Source: an uncultured Lachnospiraceae bacterium
Lineage (GTDB): Bacteria; Bacillota; Clostridia; Lachnospirales; Lachnospiraceae
Direction of reading: 5' to 3'
Assembly: GCA_910583835.1 (NCBI GenBank)
Contig: CAJTYM010000001.1
Span: 104,987-168,986 of the forward strand
Length of the DNA: 64,000 bases
This document shows positions 16,896 to 26,463 of the stretch, piece by piece (the first letter of the stretch is position 1; each line of letters opens with the position of its first letter). Under the pieces are notes generated by a model. The model was not told the origin of the DNA. It ran no database searches and saw nothing but the letters and a program-made list of their open reading frames with translations. The position numbers and the translations under genes are program-made.

Positions 16896-19800
16896 TTATT
16901 TTACGGTAACTTTAATCTTCTTAGTTTTCTTATTGAAGGTCTTAATTGTAATTGTCGTTGTGCCTTTCTTCTTTGCTTTTACTACACCGGTTTTGCTGAC
17001 GGTAGCAACTTTCTTCTTAGAAGAAGTGTAAGTAATCTTGTTGCTGGCCGTTCCCTTGGGCAAGGTCACCTTAAAGGTTCCCTTCTTGCCTTTCTTCAGC
17101 GTTACCTTATTCTTCTTGACGGCTTTCTTATTGAAAGTCACTTTAGAAATCTTCTTCGGCGCTTTCTTAATCGTAATATTGAATACTTTCGCCTTATTTC
17201 CTGTGCTGGGAATGGCTTTAACAACAACTGTTCCTACTTTCTTCGCTTTTACTGTACCTTTCGCGTCCACAGTTGCAACATTCGCATCAGAACTCAGATA
17301 TGTGCAGTTCTTAGTCTTTACAGAATATGTCTCGCCCAAACCTAACGTTACTTTCTTGGTAGAGGAAGCTGTCAGAACTACAAGTCCCTTCACTGCTGCA
17401 TCAAGATTGCTTTTGGCGGTATTCACCTGAGCCTGTGTTGCATTTGCATTGTTTGCCATATTCTGTGCTGCTGTAAGCGCTGCTGCAAATTTCGTCCAGG
17501 TTGCCGGTGTGTAGTCAATCTGCTTCTTTGCTGCTGCTGCCGTAATAGATGCGTTCAGGGCCTTCTTGTCAACCGTTGTCTGTGGGGGCGGAGTTACAGG
17601 ACTTTTCTTCGTAAGATTATTAGCTGCATCATCCAACATACCCTGTAACTCATCAATCATCGCCTGGCTGGTCTCTCCAGCAGCTAACGCATTCTTGACT
17701 GTTTCCAAAGCCTGCATGTAAGCTGCCCAGCTTTCTGCCGTATATTCGGATTCTTTGTATGAGCCCGCTGCCTGAATAGTCTGATTCAATTTATCAGAAG
17801 ATGTACTGCTAGCTGCTTTCTCCAGCTTCAATTTCGCCGTATCCAGAGAAGTCTTAGCTGCATTTATCATTTTCTCTCCTGGGTCTTCAGATTCAGCAAC
17901 AGCTTTCACTTCGTCCAACGTATATACAAACCGCTTCCAGCTCTCTGGCGAATAATCAGCCTCATGGTAAGTATCTATCTGTGCCTTTAATTCATTGACT
18001 GCATCTGCAGATGCTTTCTTATCCAGCTTGGACTCGACAGCCGCAAGACCGCTCATTGCTTCGTCTACGTCATTCTGCCCTGGCCCGTTGCTGTTTGCCA
18101 CGCTGCTTGCCTTATCATAGGCAGGTTTAAACTTCGCCCAGCTTGCTGCCGTGTACTCGGATTCCTTTCCGTCATAAATTGCTACGGCTGACTTCAGGGC
18201 GTTCACTGATTGTGTGTCTGCCTTTGCATCCAGATTCTTTGCCGCTGTTTCCAAAGCTTTCTTTGCTGCATTTATCTCGCTCTTGCCTGCGCCGCTGCTA
18301 ATTAACGCCTCTGCAGCATCTAAGGTCTTCTTAAACTCTGTCCAGCTTGCTGCAGAATATTGTGATTCCTGTGCTTTGTAATCAGTTACCATAGTCTGCA
18401 ATGACTGTACAGTCGCTGCATCTGCTTTCTTATCCAATTTACTATATGCATCTGCAACTGCTTTCTGTGCTTCCCTGATTTCTACCAGACCGGCATCGTT
18501 CTTAGCTGCTACTGCTTTCGCTGCTGTAATTGCCGACTGCAGGTTATTCCAGCCCTCTGTGATATAATCCTCCTGTGTCATAGATGACAGAATCTCTTCC
18601 ACATTAGCTATCTGGTCTGTCAGTTCTTTTTTCTCTGTCGCAGAAGCTGCAAAATCTCCAGTCAGCTTCCAGTCAAAGACTGCAATGGCAATTCTCTTTG
18701 TGCCTGATTTCTTATGGTCTGCTGTGACACGAATCTTAGAAGTTTCTACCTCTTCAAACGCACTTTCTATCCTATATGTCACATCATCTACCTTTTCAAA
18801 ATTCCATTCACCCTTTTTCGTTACTTCTGCCCAGCTGCCGTCTTCCTTTGCGTATTCAATTTTAATGCCATTCGGGACTACCACTCCGCCGCCGTCATCA
18901 TAGAAGTCAACGGTTGAACCGCTAAGTTTTACTTTTTTCTCACCAAAGTCATACTGAATCCACTGGTCTTCCTGTGGTCCTTCTCCAGTCCAGCCATTCC
19001 AGAAAGATCCTGGTGTATCGTCCTTAAACTTATCTGGTCCCTGTGCGTTTGCATCGTAACCTGCTGCTGCAGTTGGCGTTGCATAATCACGAAGCTGCGG
19101 TACGGTTACGCTAGGAATGCTTGGCTTGCCATCATCCGGCGATACGCCTGGGTCCGGCTCTTCCGATTCTGCATCCATAGCCGTTGTCCAAATCAGCATC
19201 TTGGAAGAATTGTTTTTCGGCTCATCCAATCCCGCTGTGTACGTTGCATCATCTCCACGGTTATTCCAAGCATAGTAAGGAATTGCCTGCAATTTGGCGT
19301 CTACCAGACCGCTGCCTGTATTATACTTCACATCACCGGTAATCTCTACCACGCCGTTTAATAAATCCTCTTTATACTCTGCGGTAAGTTCAGCATCTCT
19401 TGGAATTACAAAGCTCAATGGGTTGAAATTGCTGATTTCCGGGTTAAGCTGTGCATTGCCTGCCTTTTCCATGCAATATACAACCGGTCCTCTCTGCAGA
19501 GCAATCTTGCCCTGAGTGGATTCTACCAACGGATGCGATTCCGTCTTGCGGATTTCCATAGGCATGTTGATTTGCACTACATCGCCAGCCTGCCATGTCC
19601 TGTCAATTGCAACATAGCCTTTATTTGCTTTGGTCGTCACAGTTTCATTTCCCACTTTAATTGTTACATTTTTATTTTCCTGCTCATTTACCCATCCGGG
19701 AATACGGATTTTCATGGTAAATTTCTTGGATGCTGCCGGGGTGACAGTCATTTTCACGGTTCCTTCCCACGGATATTCTGTCTCCTGCTTCAAGCCAACC

Positions 19801-22379
19801 TGGGTACCGCCTACATTCACTTTACCTTCACTTCCGGCATACATATTTACAAATACTGTATCATTGTGAACGGTATACATGTAACCGCTTGCTGCTGCAA
19901 TTGTACGCATAAGGTTCGGCGGGCAGCATGCGCATCCAAACCATGGGGAACGTCCATTTCCATTGCTTGCTTCCAGCAAAGTACTGTAATAGAAACGGTT
20001 GCCATCTAAGTTCGTTCCTACCAGAATAGAATTATAAAGATTTGTCTCAATCATATCTGCATATTTTCCATCTTCATGCAGCAGATTCATCCTCTGGTTC
20101 CAGTTAGCTGCGGCAATAGATGCGCAGATTTCTGCATAAGACTGATTCGGCGGCAGAACATAGTCCGGTCCATATCCTTCGGAGCTGGCTCCCGGAGCAG
20201 TTGTGCCGATTCCGCCTGTAATGTAAGTCTTCTTGCTTGTTACAGATTCCCAGATAGTATCCAGGCTGTTCAGGTAATCTTCCCTGTCGGTATTTCCTTC
20301 CGGCAGCATGGTAGCAATATCCGTGATTCCCGTATAGAAATAGTTCGCACGCACAGAATGGCCGACTGCCTCTGTCTCATCCTTAAACGGTGTTTTGTCC
20401 TGGGAATATTTTCCTTCTTCCCATGCCTCATAACCGCTTTCACGCAGGCTGCTGTCCTCTCCACGCCGATTAATTAATGTCCTTACGGTATCATAATAAT
20501 CCTGCCCGGCTCCCTGACCTTCATATTCTTCAGCCAATTTCCCAAATTTAACCATTGCCAGCTCAATCTCTTCATGTCCTGGAACCTCATGTCTGGTTCC
20601 TGCCGGTCCGAAAGTCGCTACGATATGGTCTGCAAACCGCTTGCCTGCTACATACAGCCTGTAATCCGGTTCGCCGATTCCCTCACGGTAACGTGTATAG
20701 GCTACTACACCTTCCAGGAAATGACCTGCATTGTACATCTCATGATTGGCAAAGTTCAGCCAACGGTGTGTTCCCTGAGAACCGCCTCCGGCAGCATTCT
20801 TTCCACGCAAGGTGAAATATGTATCAATATATCCATCCGCATACTGCACTTTCTCAATCTTTTCAATCCAGCTATTCAGTTTCTCCGCTAAAAATGCCCT
20901 TGTTTCAACCATTTCCGGGTCTGTCGCATTCTGCGTTGCGGAAAGCGTATAAGAAATAGCCTCTATACTCTTATAAATATCTGAATCCTGGAAAACATAT
21001 CCGCTAAAATCGCCGTAATCTCCTTCTCCATTCAGTTTCTTAATGGAATTGTCATAGTTCGGCTCTCCGCCGGATGCCTGTTCAATTTCATAAATTGCCT
21101 TTTTCAAAGATGCTTTCGCGTTCACTTCCTGCTTGGGCGCCCAGAAAACATCATTGAGCTGCACGTTCTCAAACGTAACGCTGCTGTTGGATTCTGCCGC
21201 TGAGACAGCATCCTTGACGGTTATCATTGCAGTTGCGCTATAACTCTTTCCGCCATGCGTTGCCGTCCCGCTTACACGGAAACTTGTTCCTTCCTTGCCC
21301 TTCGCATACTTCGCCGGGTCTACCTTTTCCCAGGTAACCGGGATTAATTTAGAATTGAATTCCTCTGCAAAATCAAAGTCCGGCTTTGTCGTACTCTTCA
21401 AAGACGGCGTGGGGTCGTCAAACTGTATCCCATTCGCTACCACAGAATCAGGAAGAATTGGCGCTACTCCCGCTGCTGTTGATGTCTTATAGACATCAAT
21501 ACTTTTGACTTTATCCTCACGTACATTAATAGCAAATTCTGTTTCTTTCGTGACGCCTTCATTACTTACGGAAAGCTTTAATTTTACTGCACCTTCCTTT
21601 AAGCCTTTCAAATCTACGGTGTCCTTATTATCAGCGCCTTGAATAGCTGCTACATCCGCAGAGTCAACTGACCATTTATAGGCTGACTGCGATGCCAATC
21701 CTTCCGGTACTGTACTTCCATTATAGGTCAATACCTCATCCACAATCAATTTACTGCTTCCGGTAATCTTTGCCTGTGTAAGCTCTTCTTTAATTTTTCC
21801 CGCATACACTTCCCACTCACTGATACCGACTCCCGTGTCGCCCTGCACATTTCTTGTCAATTTCATCCGCAAAGCTGTGGTAGTTATCGGGCTGTCAAAA
21901 TTGACAATATTCCAGACCGGCGTGCCTTGACCATTGGTCTCCCCATGCTCAACTCCTACATTGGGCAGCGGCTTCCAATCCTCTCCATCCTTATACTCTA
22001 AAGTTGCATTAGACGGCCATGTAACTCCTCCGCCGTCTGACCACCACATTACGCGCATGGAAGACATCGTCTGCGCGGTGCTCCAGGTAAGGGTAACCGG
22101 CAGCGGATAACCGGATTCCGGTCCTCCCCAGCTATTCCAGCTAGTAGTAGAATTTCCATTCGCTAATGTTCCGTCATTAATCTTATCAGGACTGATTCCA
22201 TATACATTGGTGTAACCTGCCTCTGCCTTTGCACTCAAAGCAAGGTTGGTCCCCAACTCAGAATCGGCTGCCCTGACAGTTCCTGCCGTAACGCCTTCTT
22301 CTGCCTTCAACGTTGTTGCCGGCAGCATTGTGAATACCATAGCCATACTTAATATCATGGCTAAGACTCTTCGTTTCAT
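16896..22379 (-). CDS. Secreted GH127-type beta-L-arabinofuranosidase with F5/8C, FIVAR and Big domains
   Basis: A giant secreted enzyme of about 1,827 residues. Order: signal peptide (1-27, AMVFTMLPATTLKA), F5/8C-like carbohydrate-binding domain (~45-200), two Big-type domains (~203-395), GH127/DUF1680 catalytic region (~400-1060), second F5/8C-like domain (~1087-1236), six FIVAR repeats (~1246-1660), a Big_2 domain and a very lysine-rich Ig-like C-terminal domain ending KIKVTVK. The zinc-cysteine site is visible as AEICA (E750, C752) and CACCPPN (C818, C819); in the family these bind Zn and the first of the Cys pair is the nucleophile. It should remove terminal beta-L-arabinofuranose from plant glycans at the cell surface. 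The start is the second ATG, seven bases after AGGAGG, which aligns its signal peptide with that of the next gene. Confidence 0.9.
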   Translation of the reverse strand: MKRRVLAMILSMAMVFTMLPATTLKAEEGVTAGTVRAADSELGTNLALSAKAEAGYTNVYGISPDKINDGTLANGNSTTSWNSWGGPESGYPLPVTLTWSTAQTMSSMRVMWWSDGGGVTWPSNATLEYKDGEDWKPLPNVGVEHGETNGQGTPVWNIVNFDSPITTTALRMKLTRNVQGDTGVGISEWEVYAGKIKEELTQAKITGSSKLIVDEVLTYNGSTVPEGLASQSAYKWSVDSADVAAIQGADNKDTVDLKGLKEGAVKLKLSVSNEGVTKETEFAINVREDKVKSIDVYKTSTAAGVAPILPDSVVANGIQFDDPTPSLKSTTKPDFDFAEEFNSKLIPVTWEKVDPAKYAKGKEGTSFRVSGTATHGGKSYSATAMITVKDAVSAAESNSSVTFENVQLNDVFWAPKQEVNAKASLKKAIYEIEQASGGEPNYDNSIKKLNGEGDYGDFSGYVFQDSDIYKSIEAISYTLSATQNATDPEMVETRAFLAEKLNSWIEKIEKVQYADGYIDTYFTLRGKNAAGGGSQGTHRWLNFANHEMYNAGHFLEGVVAYTRYREGIGEPDYRLYVAGKRFADHIVATFGPAGTRHEVPGHEEIELAMVKFGKLAEEYEGQGAGQDYYDTVRTLINRRGEDSSLRESGYEAWEEGKYSQDKTPFKDETEAVGHSVRANYFYTGITDIATMLPEGNTDREDYLNSLDTIWESVTSKKTYITGGIGTTAPGASSEGYGPDYVLPPNQSYAEICASIAAANWNQRMNLLHEDGKYADMIETNLYNSILVGTNLDGNRFYYSTLLEASNGNGRSPWFGCACCPPNLMRTIAAASGYMYTVHNDTVFVNMYAGSEGKVNVGGTQVGLKQETEYPWEGTVKMTVTPAASKKFTMKIRIPGWVNEQENKNVTIKVGNETVTTKANKGYVAIDRTWQAGDVVQINMPMEIRKTESHPLVESTQGKIALQRGPVVYCMEKAGNAQLNPEISNFNPLSFVIPRDAELTAEYKEDLLNGVVEITGDVKYNTGSGLVDAKLQAIPYYAWNNRGDDATYTAGLDEPKNNSSKMLIWTTAMDAESEEPDPGVSPDDGKPSIPSVTVPQLRDYATPTAAAGYDANAQGPDKFKDDTPGSFWNGWTGEGPQEDQWIQYDFGEKKVKLSGSTVDFYDDGGGVVVPNGIKIEYAKEDGSWAEVTKKGEWNFEKVDDVTYRIESAFEEVETSKIRVTADHKKSGTKRIAIAVFDWKLTGDFAASATEKKELTDQIANVEEILSSMTQEDYITEGWNNLQSAITAAKAVAAKNDAGLVEIREAQKAVADAYSKLDKKADAATVQSLQTMVTDYKAQESQYSAASWTEFKKTLDAAEALISSGAGKSEINAAKKALETAAKNLDAKADTQSVNALKSAVAIYDGKESEYTAASWAKFKPAYDKASSVANSNGPGQNDVDEAMSGLAAVESKLDKKASADAVNELKAQIDTYHEADYSPESWKRFVYTLDEVKAVAESEDPGEKMINAAKTSLDTAKLKLEKAASSTSSDKLNQTIQAAGSYKESEYTAESWAAYMQALETVKNALAAGETSQAMIDELQGMLDDAANNLTKKSPVTPPPQTTVDKKALNASITAAAAKKQIDYTPATWTKFAAALTAAQNMANNANATQAQVNTAKSNLDAAVKGLVVLTASSTKKVTLGLGETYSVKTKNCTYLSSDANVATVDAKGTVKAKKVGTVVVKAIPSTGNKAKVFNITIKKAPKKISKVTFNKKAVKKNKVTLKKGKKGTFKVTLPKGTASNKITYTSSKKKVATVSKTGVVKAKKKGTTTITIKTFNKKTKKIKVTVK

Positions 22380-22414
22380 CCTCATTCCTCCTTTTCTTTC
22401 TCATAATGATTCTA

Positions 22415-22476
22415 ATTATAGCAATTATTGACGTTGCGCTAAATGACACTTTTTTAAGGTTATAGCAGATATTTAA
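22415..22476 (-). promoter_or_regulatory. Promoter plus upstream 25-bp element of the GH127 gene
   Basis: The -10 TATAAT is at 22420-22415 with a poor -35 (TTTAGC). A 25-base element at 22452-22476 (plus-strand core AAGGTTATAGCAGATATT) begins 31 bases before the -10. The same element, two mismatches in 25, is at 26098-26122 with the same 31-base spacing to the -10 of the neighbouring gene. This is the arrangement of an activator-dependent promoter. Confidence 0.6.
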
Positions 22477-22498
22477 GGTCAGGGGATTCAATACAAAG

Positions 22499-22530
22499 CA
22501 AAGACCACTCCCAAACAGAAGCGGTCTTTG
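22499..22530. terminator. Terminator hairpin after the 1,156-residue surface protein gene
   Basis: Arms CAAAGACC (22499-22506) and GGTCTTTG (22523-22530). Minus-strand tail CTTTGTATT; the plus-strand tail is TTTTGTATTT. It lies 20 bases after the minus-strand gene's stop. Confidence 0.55.
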
Positions 22531-22550
22531 TTTTGTATTTACTCAAAATT

Positions 22551-25500
22551 TTATTTCTTGATTTTCACACTCTTTACTTTACTGTAGCTGCCAAGAACTT
22601 CTTTCTTGCCAATCTTTACATAAGAACATACTTTTACATAATATTTCTTGCCCTTTTTCAATCTCTTGAAAGTCTTGCTGACAGTCTTATTCTTCTTGAC
22701 AGTAACAATTTTAGTTGCTTTTTTATTCTTAAACTTCTTGTCAGTAGAATACATTACTTTGTACCCTGCTGCTTTTGCATCTTTCTTCCAAGTAACTTTC
22801 AGCTGACCAGATTTCTTACTCATTACTTTTGAAAGTGTTGCTTTCTTAGGCTTATTAACCTTAATATCAATGGTCTTGGTCGCTGCCTTATAATTCGCTG
22901 TAGCCTCAGCCATTATGGTAATCTTTGATGTTCCAACACCGGTAATCTGTGCCATATTATTTACAACTTTAATTACATTTGTTTTAGATGATACATAGCT
23001 TAATTTCCCGCCGCTGTTTACAGAAGCGCCAAAACTAAAGTTCTTTTCACCAGCTGTCTTGGTAATGTTCTTCGCTTGAATTACTGCATCCGCCTTGTTA
23101 ATAGTAAAGTTCTTCTCTGCCTTCCCGACATAAATGCTGCCTTCTTTGGCTGTAATGACAGCCTTTGCCGTTCCGGCATTGATATTATTGACATAAGAAA
23201 CGGTATAATCTGTATCATTTACTAATGTCTTGTCTCCTATTTTTACTGTTACAGCTGGCGTCTGTGCTTTTGTATTGTAAGTACAATCTGGAACCGTAAC
23301 AACTGCATCTTTCAAATCAGTCTTTGTCACTTCCTGCCCGGAACCTGGAATATCAAATTTCTTTTCTATGTTTCCAGCATAATTTCCTTTACCTGTGATA
23401 GTAACAGTTCCCGCTTCTGTACCAGGCGTATTGTTCTCGCCATATTCTACCGTGTAGTCAGTATCTTTTACAAGATTATGCGTTATGGCTGCCTCTCCTT
23501 CCTGATACCATTCATTTGCATAATTGCTCACTGTCACCTTTACAGACACTTCCGGAGTGATCTGTGTCCCAGCCTCCATATTATCGGGCATTGTTAAAGT
23601 TACTTCCGTATTATTTTCTGTCAGCGTTCTTGCCTTAATCTCATAAGTCGCCGTTTTGCTGTTCTTATAGTTGCCATTGCTTCCAGGGATTACGGTCACT
23701 GATTTTTCACCCACACTGGTTACATCTTCTGGATACTCTGCTGCATAATCGCTTCCGTAAGATAATGATGTCTCACCATCTTTTACTGTTGCCACCGGCT
23801 TGATTTCTGCGCCTGTATATTCAAATTTGCCCTCATTGGGGAATGTTACTGTAACTCCGCTTAAATCAACCTTATCATTAAAGCTGGGATCCTCTTTGAT
23901 GGCAAACTTCTTAGTTACCGTTCCTGCATAATTTCCCATACCTTTAACGATAACTGTTCCAGCTTCTTCGCCTACCGTATTATTCTCACCATATTCCACT
24001 GTGTAATCAGTATCTTTTACTAATGTCTTCTCAACATCTTCTCCACCTTCTTTTAAGGTTACTTTGACGGTTATATCCGGCTTAATCTGCGCTCCTGTCT
24101 GCATATATTCGCCATTTACCGTAACATCCGCTTCTGTCAGCGTCTTTACCACCTTAAATGTAACAGTCTTGCTTCCACCAAAAGCGTTGCCTGTAATTCC
24201 TTCAGATGTTATGCCTATCTCATAAATACCAGGACTTATTACATCTTCCTCCGGCATTACCGGCATCCAATCCTGCTGCCATGTTAACTTTGTATTGTTA
24301 TACATTACAGCCTCAATAAATGGGTCAATTGCCTCTCCAGTATATTCATAAATACCATTATTGCTCAAAACAATTTCTGCTTTACCCAAATCTTTTAAAA
24401 TCGTAAAAGCTTTCTTCACACTACCTGTATAGCTTCCTTTGCCAATTATCACAACTTCTGCCGTTCCCGGAACTTCATTGTTGATATATGACACCGTATA
24501 ATCTGTATCCTTTACCAAAGTTTGCTCTCCTAAGACAACAGATGTAACGCCTGGTTCAATAGCTGCATCCGCCTCCAGGAAAACATCTTCCTCTAAGGTA
24601 ATGACTGCTGATCCGATTGATGTCTTACCTGCTTCATTAATGGAAAAACTCTTCTGCACGGTACCGCCAAAATTACCTTTGCCTGTTACTGTTACTGTTC
24701 CCGCTCCAGGCGCTGTGTTATTGCTGTATGTTACCGTGTAGTCAGTGTCTTTTTCTAATGTAGCCTCCTGTCCATTCAGCGTTACTTTTACTGTTACGCC
24801 TGGTTCAATCGCCGTACCTTCAACATATGTATATTCTGTCTGCTCTAACGTAACATTTTCTTCCGCCAATGCCTTGGGAGTAATGGTATAGGTAAGCTCT
24901 TTGCTTCCGGTACAGAGCTTATCGCCCTCTATCGCTGTAATGACAACCGTCTTCTCTCCAGCGTTTTTAGGACCTGACAGATGCGTCTGAAACGTTCCGC
25001 TACATCTATAATTTACATTTTCTGTCAATACAGTATCGCCAACTGTCAATGTCCCTACACCTCTTGGCCATTGATCTAGTCCATTATACTCCGTAGTATA
25101 CGGATAATTTGGTACGGTAATCGTTGCAAGGTCAATTATCTGGAATGCAGGCTTAACTATGACCGTTAAAGTTTTAAATACTGCCCCATCCACTTTTGCT
25201 GTCATTGTCACCGCTGTCTCTGTAGTAACCGATGCTACTTTTGCCGTAGTCCCATCTACAGTAATTGCTGCATTGGATGATTCCCAGGTAATAGGTTTGC
25301 CGCTTAAGGTTGTAGCCGGAAGCTGGAAATCAGCCTCCACTTTCTCTGGTAAAACCAGTGCTGTTTTATCTTTATCGTCCTGTGAAAGAGATGCCATAAC
25401 CTTCCAACGACAGATACCGACTCCATTTATCCCTGGACGCCCGCCTTTTTGCATGGCAAGACGTATGGATTTTGACGAAATCTCCTGAAACTCAATTTCA

Positions 25501-26021
25501 TTATACTGCCCCAGTTTTTTGGCAGTTTCAAAATCTGTTGTCATTGCCGCTTCTTTCCATTCGGAATCACCATTTTCATCTTTATACAATATCTTCAGAC
25601 TTGCAGCCGGCCCTAAACCACCGTTATCATCCCACCAGTAAATCTGCATATTGCTTGTGGTAATAGCTTCTGCCCAATCATATTGGACATAATAATATCC
25701 CTCTTCTTCTGGAAGAGGCATATTCCAATTTCCCCAGCCAAACCGTTCTGGTACATATTCAGATTGATTTCCCATATTTCCTAAGGGTTCCCAGTTGGCA
25801 TCCTTAATTGACTCCAGATTCCTGTCGCCAGTAGTGCCGCTTGAACTTACCGCTGCATATTGCCCTACGTCGTCTGGACTGACTGCTGCAACTCGTCCTG
25901 AATCTGATGATTGCGCAGCTGCTGCCGGCGTTACGCTACCCTCCGCTTTCGCCGATGTCGCCGGCAGCATGGTAAATACCATTGCCAAGCTCAGCGCCAT
26001 GGCCAAAATCCTTTTCTTCAT
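22551..26021 (-). CDS. Secreted multi-domain surface protein without a recognised catalytic domain
   Basis: A 1,156-residue protein. The signal peptide (AMVFTMLPATSAKA) is nearly the same as that of the GH127 protein. An F5/8C-like domain (~65-215: WDDNGGLGPAAS, GINGVGICRWKV) and a Big-like domain follow. A long series of beta-sandwich repeats (~300-970) carries the recurring motif LVKDTDYTV-x-Y-x-N-N and G-x-G-N-Y-x-G-x-V, at least six to seven copies. Near the end come a Big/Ig-like unit and a lysine-rich Fn3 domain (~1065-1156) ending VKSVKIKK. No LPXTG motif is seen. I find no glycosidase signature, so a glycan-binding adhesin or scaffold is most likely. It shares its promoter element with the GH127 gene and is probably co-regulated. 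A polysaccharide lyase of an unfamiliar family cannot be excluded. Confidence 0.75.
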   Translation of the reverse strand: MKKRILAMALSLAMVFTMLPATSAKAEGSVTPAAAAQSSDSGRVAAVSPDDVGQYAAVSSSGTTGDRNLESIKDANWEPLGNMGNQSEYVPERFGWGNWNMPLPEEEGYYYVQYDWAEAITTSNMQIYWWDDNGGLGPAASLKILYKDENGDSEWKEAAMTTDFETAKKLGQYNEIEFQEISSKSIRLAMQKGGRPGINGVGICRWKVMASLSQDDKDKTALVLPEKVEADFQLPATTLSGKPITWESSNAAITVDGTTAKVASVTTETAVTMTAKVDGAVFKTLTVIVKPAFQIIDLATITVPNYPYTTEYNGLDQWPRGVGTLTVGDTVLTENVNYRCSGTFQTHLSGPKNAGEKTVVITAIEGDKLCTGSKELTYTITPKALAEENVTLEQTEYTYVEGTAIEPGVTVKVTLNGQEATLEKDTDYTVTYSNNTAPGAGTVTVTGKGNFGGTVQKSFSINEAGKTSIGSAVITLEEDVFLEADAAIEPGVTSVVLGEQTLVKDTDYTVSYINNEVPGTAEVVIIGKGSYTGSVKKAFTILKDLGKAEIVLSNNGIYEYTGEAIDPFIEAVMYNNTKLTWQQDWMPVMPEEDVISPGIYEIGITSEGITGNAFGGSKTVTFKVVKTLTEADVTVNGEYMQTGAQIKPDITVKVTLKEGGEDVEKTLVKDTDYTVEYGENNTVGEEAGTVIVKGMGNYAGTVTKKFAIKEDPSFNDKVDLSGVTVTFPNEGKFEYTGAEIKPVATVKDGETSLSYGSDYAAEYPEDVTSVGEKSVTVIPGSNGNYKNSKTATYEIKARTLTENNTEVTLTMPDNMEAGTQITPEVSVKVTVSNYANEWYQEGEAAITHNLVKDTDYTVEYGENNTPGTEAGTVTITGKGNYAGNIEKKFDIPGSGQEVTKTDLKDAVVTVPDCTYNTKAQTPAVTVKIGDKTLVNDTDYTVSYVNNINAGTAKAVITAKEGSIYVGKAEKNFTINKADAVIQAKNITKTAGEKNFSFGASVNSGGKLSYVSSKTNVIKVVNNMAQITGVGTSKITIMAEATANYKAATKTIDIKVNKPKKATLSKVMSKKSGQLKVTWKKDAKAAGYKVMYSTDKKFKNKKATKIVTVKKNKTVSKTFKRLKKGKKYYVKVCSYVKIGKKEVLGSYSKVKSVKIKK

Positions 26022-26060
26022 AACCTTTTCCTCCTTTTATGCCGATTGTAATAATAATTT

Positions 26061-26122
26061 ATTTTACCAAGGATTTTGTGCCTGCTATATAGCATTATTT
26101 TAAGGTTGTAGCAAATATTTAA
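26061..26122 (-). promoter_or_regulatory. Promoter plus upstream 25-bp element of the 1,156-residue surface protein gene
   Basis: The -10 TAAAAT is at 26066-26061 and the -35 position reads TATAGC, a poor match. The element at 26098-26122 (plus-strand core AAGGTTGTAGCAAATATT) begins 31 bases before the -10, as in the GH127 promoter at 22415-22476. Confidence 0.6.
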
Positions 26123-26212
26123 TGTTTTGCATAATTATTCACGCAAAATGTATTATGGTTGCTGACATTAACAAAGCAAAGGCTGAACTTTTCCTTATTT
26201 ATGAGGATAAAA

Positions 26213-26257
26213 AAAGAGCGCAGCCCTTTTAAACATTCAATAGGTATTGCACTCTTT
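26213..26257 (-). terminator. Terminator of the lectin-ART / PF06541 / small ORF group
   Basis: On the minus strand AAAGAGTGC and GCGCTCTTT pair around a ~27-base loop and are followed by a run of seven or more T. It lies 23 bases after the 58-residue ORF. Confidence 0.65.
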
Positions 26258-26279
26258 CCTAAACTATATCATTCATATG

Positions 26280-26456
26280 TTATTCTTTTACCCTGTCAAG
26301 TTCTGTCAGATTGACGCCGGATGCTGTAAGTATCGCTTTTAAATCCACATATCTTTCATACATTTCCTTGTACGCTGCCGATTCTTTATCTTGTGTTAAA
26401 ATCATATATTTCTGAAGCCGCGAAAATTCTTCAATATTCCTCTGTATCATTTGCAA
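26280..26456 (-). CDS. Small helical protein, 58 residues
   Basis: A short frame starting TTG-CAA-ATG (MQMIQRNIEEFSRLQ) with GAGG five bases upstream, only seven bases after the stop of the PF06541 gene, and ended by TAA before a terminator. The predicted protein is soluble, charged and helical (EEFSRLQKYMILTQDKES, MYERYVDLKAILTASG). Tight spacing, a plausible ribosome site and a terminator right behind it support a real gene translated with the upstream one. No family is recognised. An alternative start is the ATG at 26450. Confidence 0.6.
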   Translation of the reverse strand: MQMIQRNIEEFSRLQKYMILTQDKESAAYKEMYERYVDLKAILTASGVNLTELDRVKE

Positions 26457-26463
26457 CTCAACC

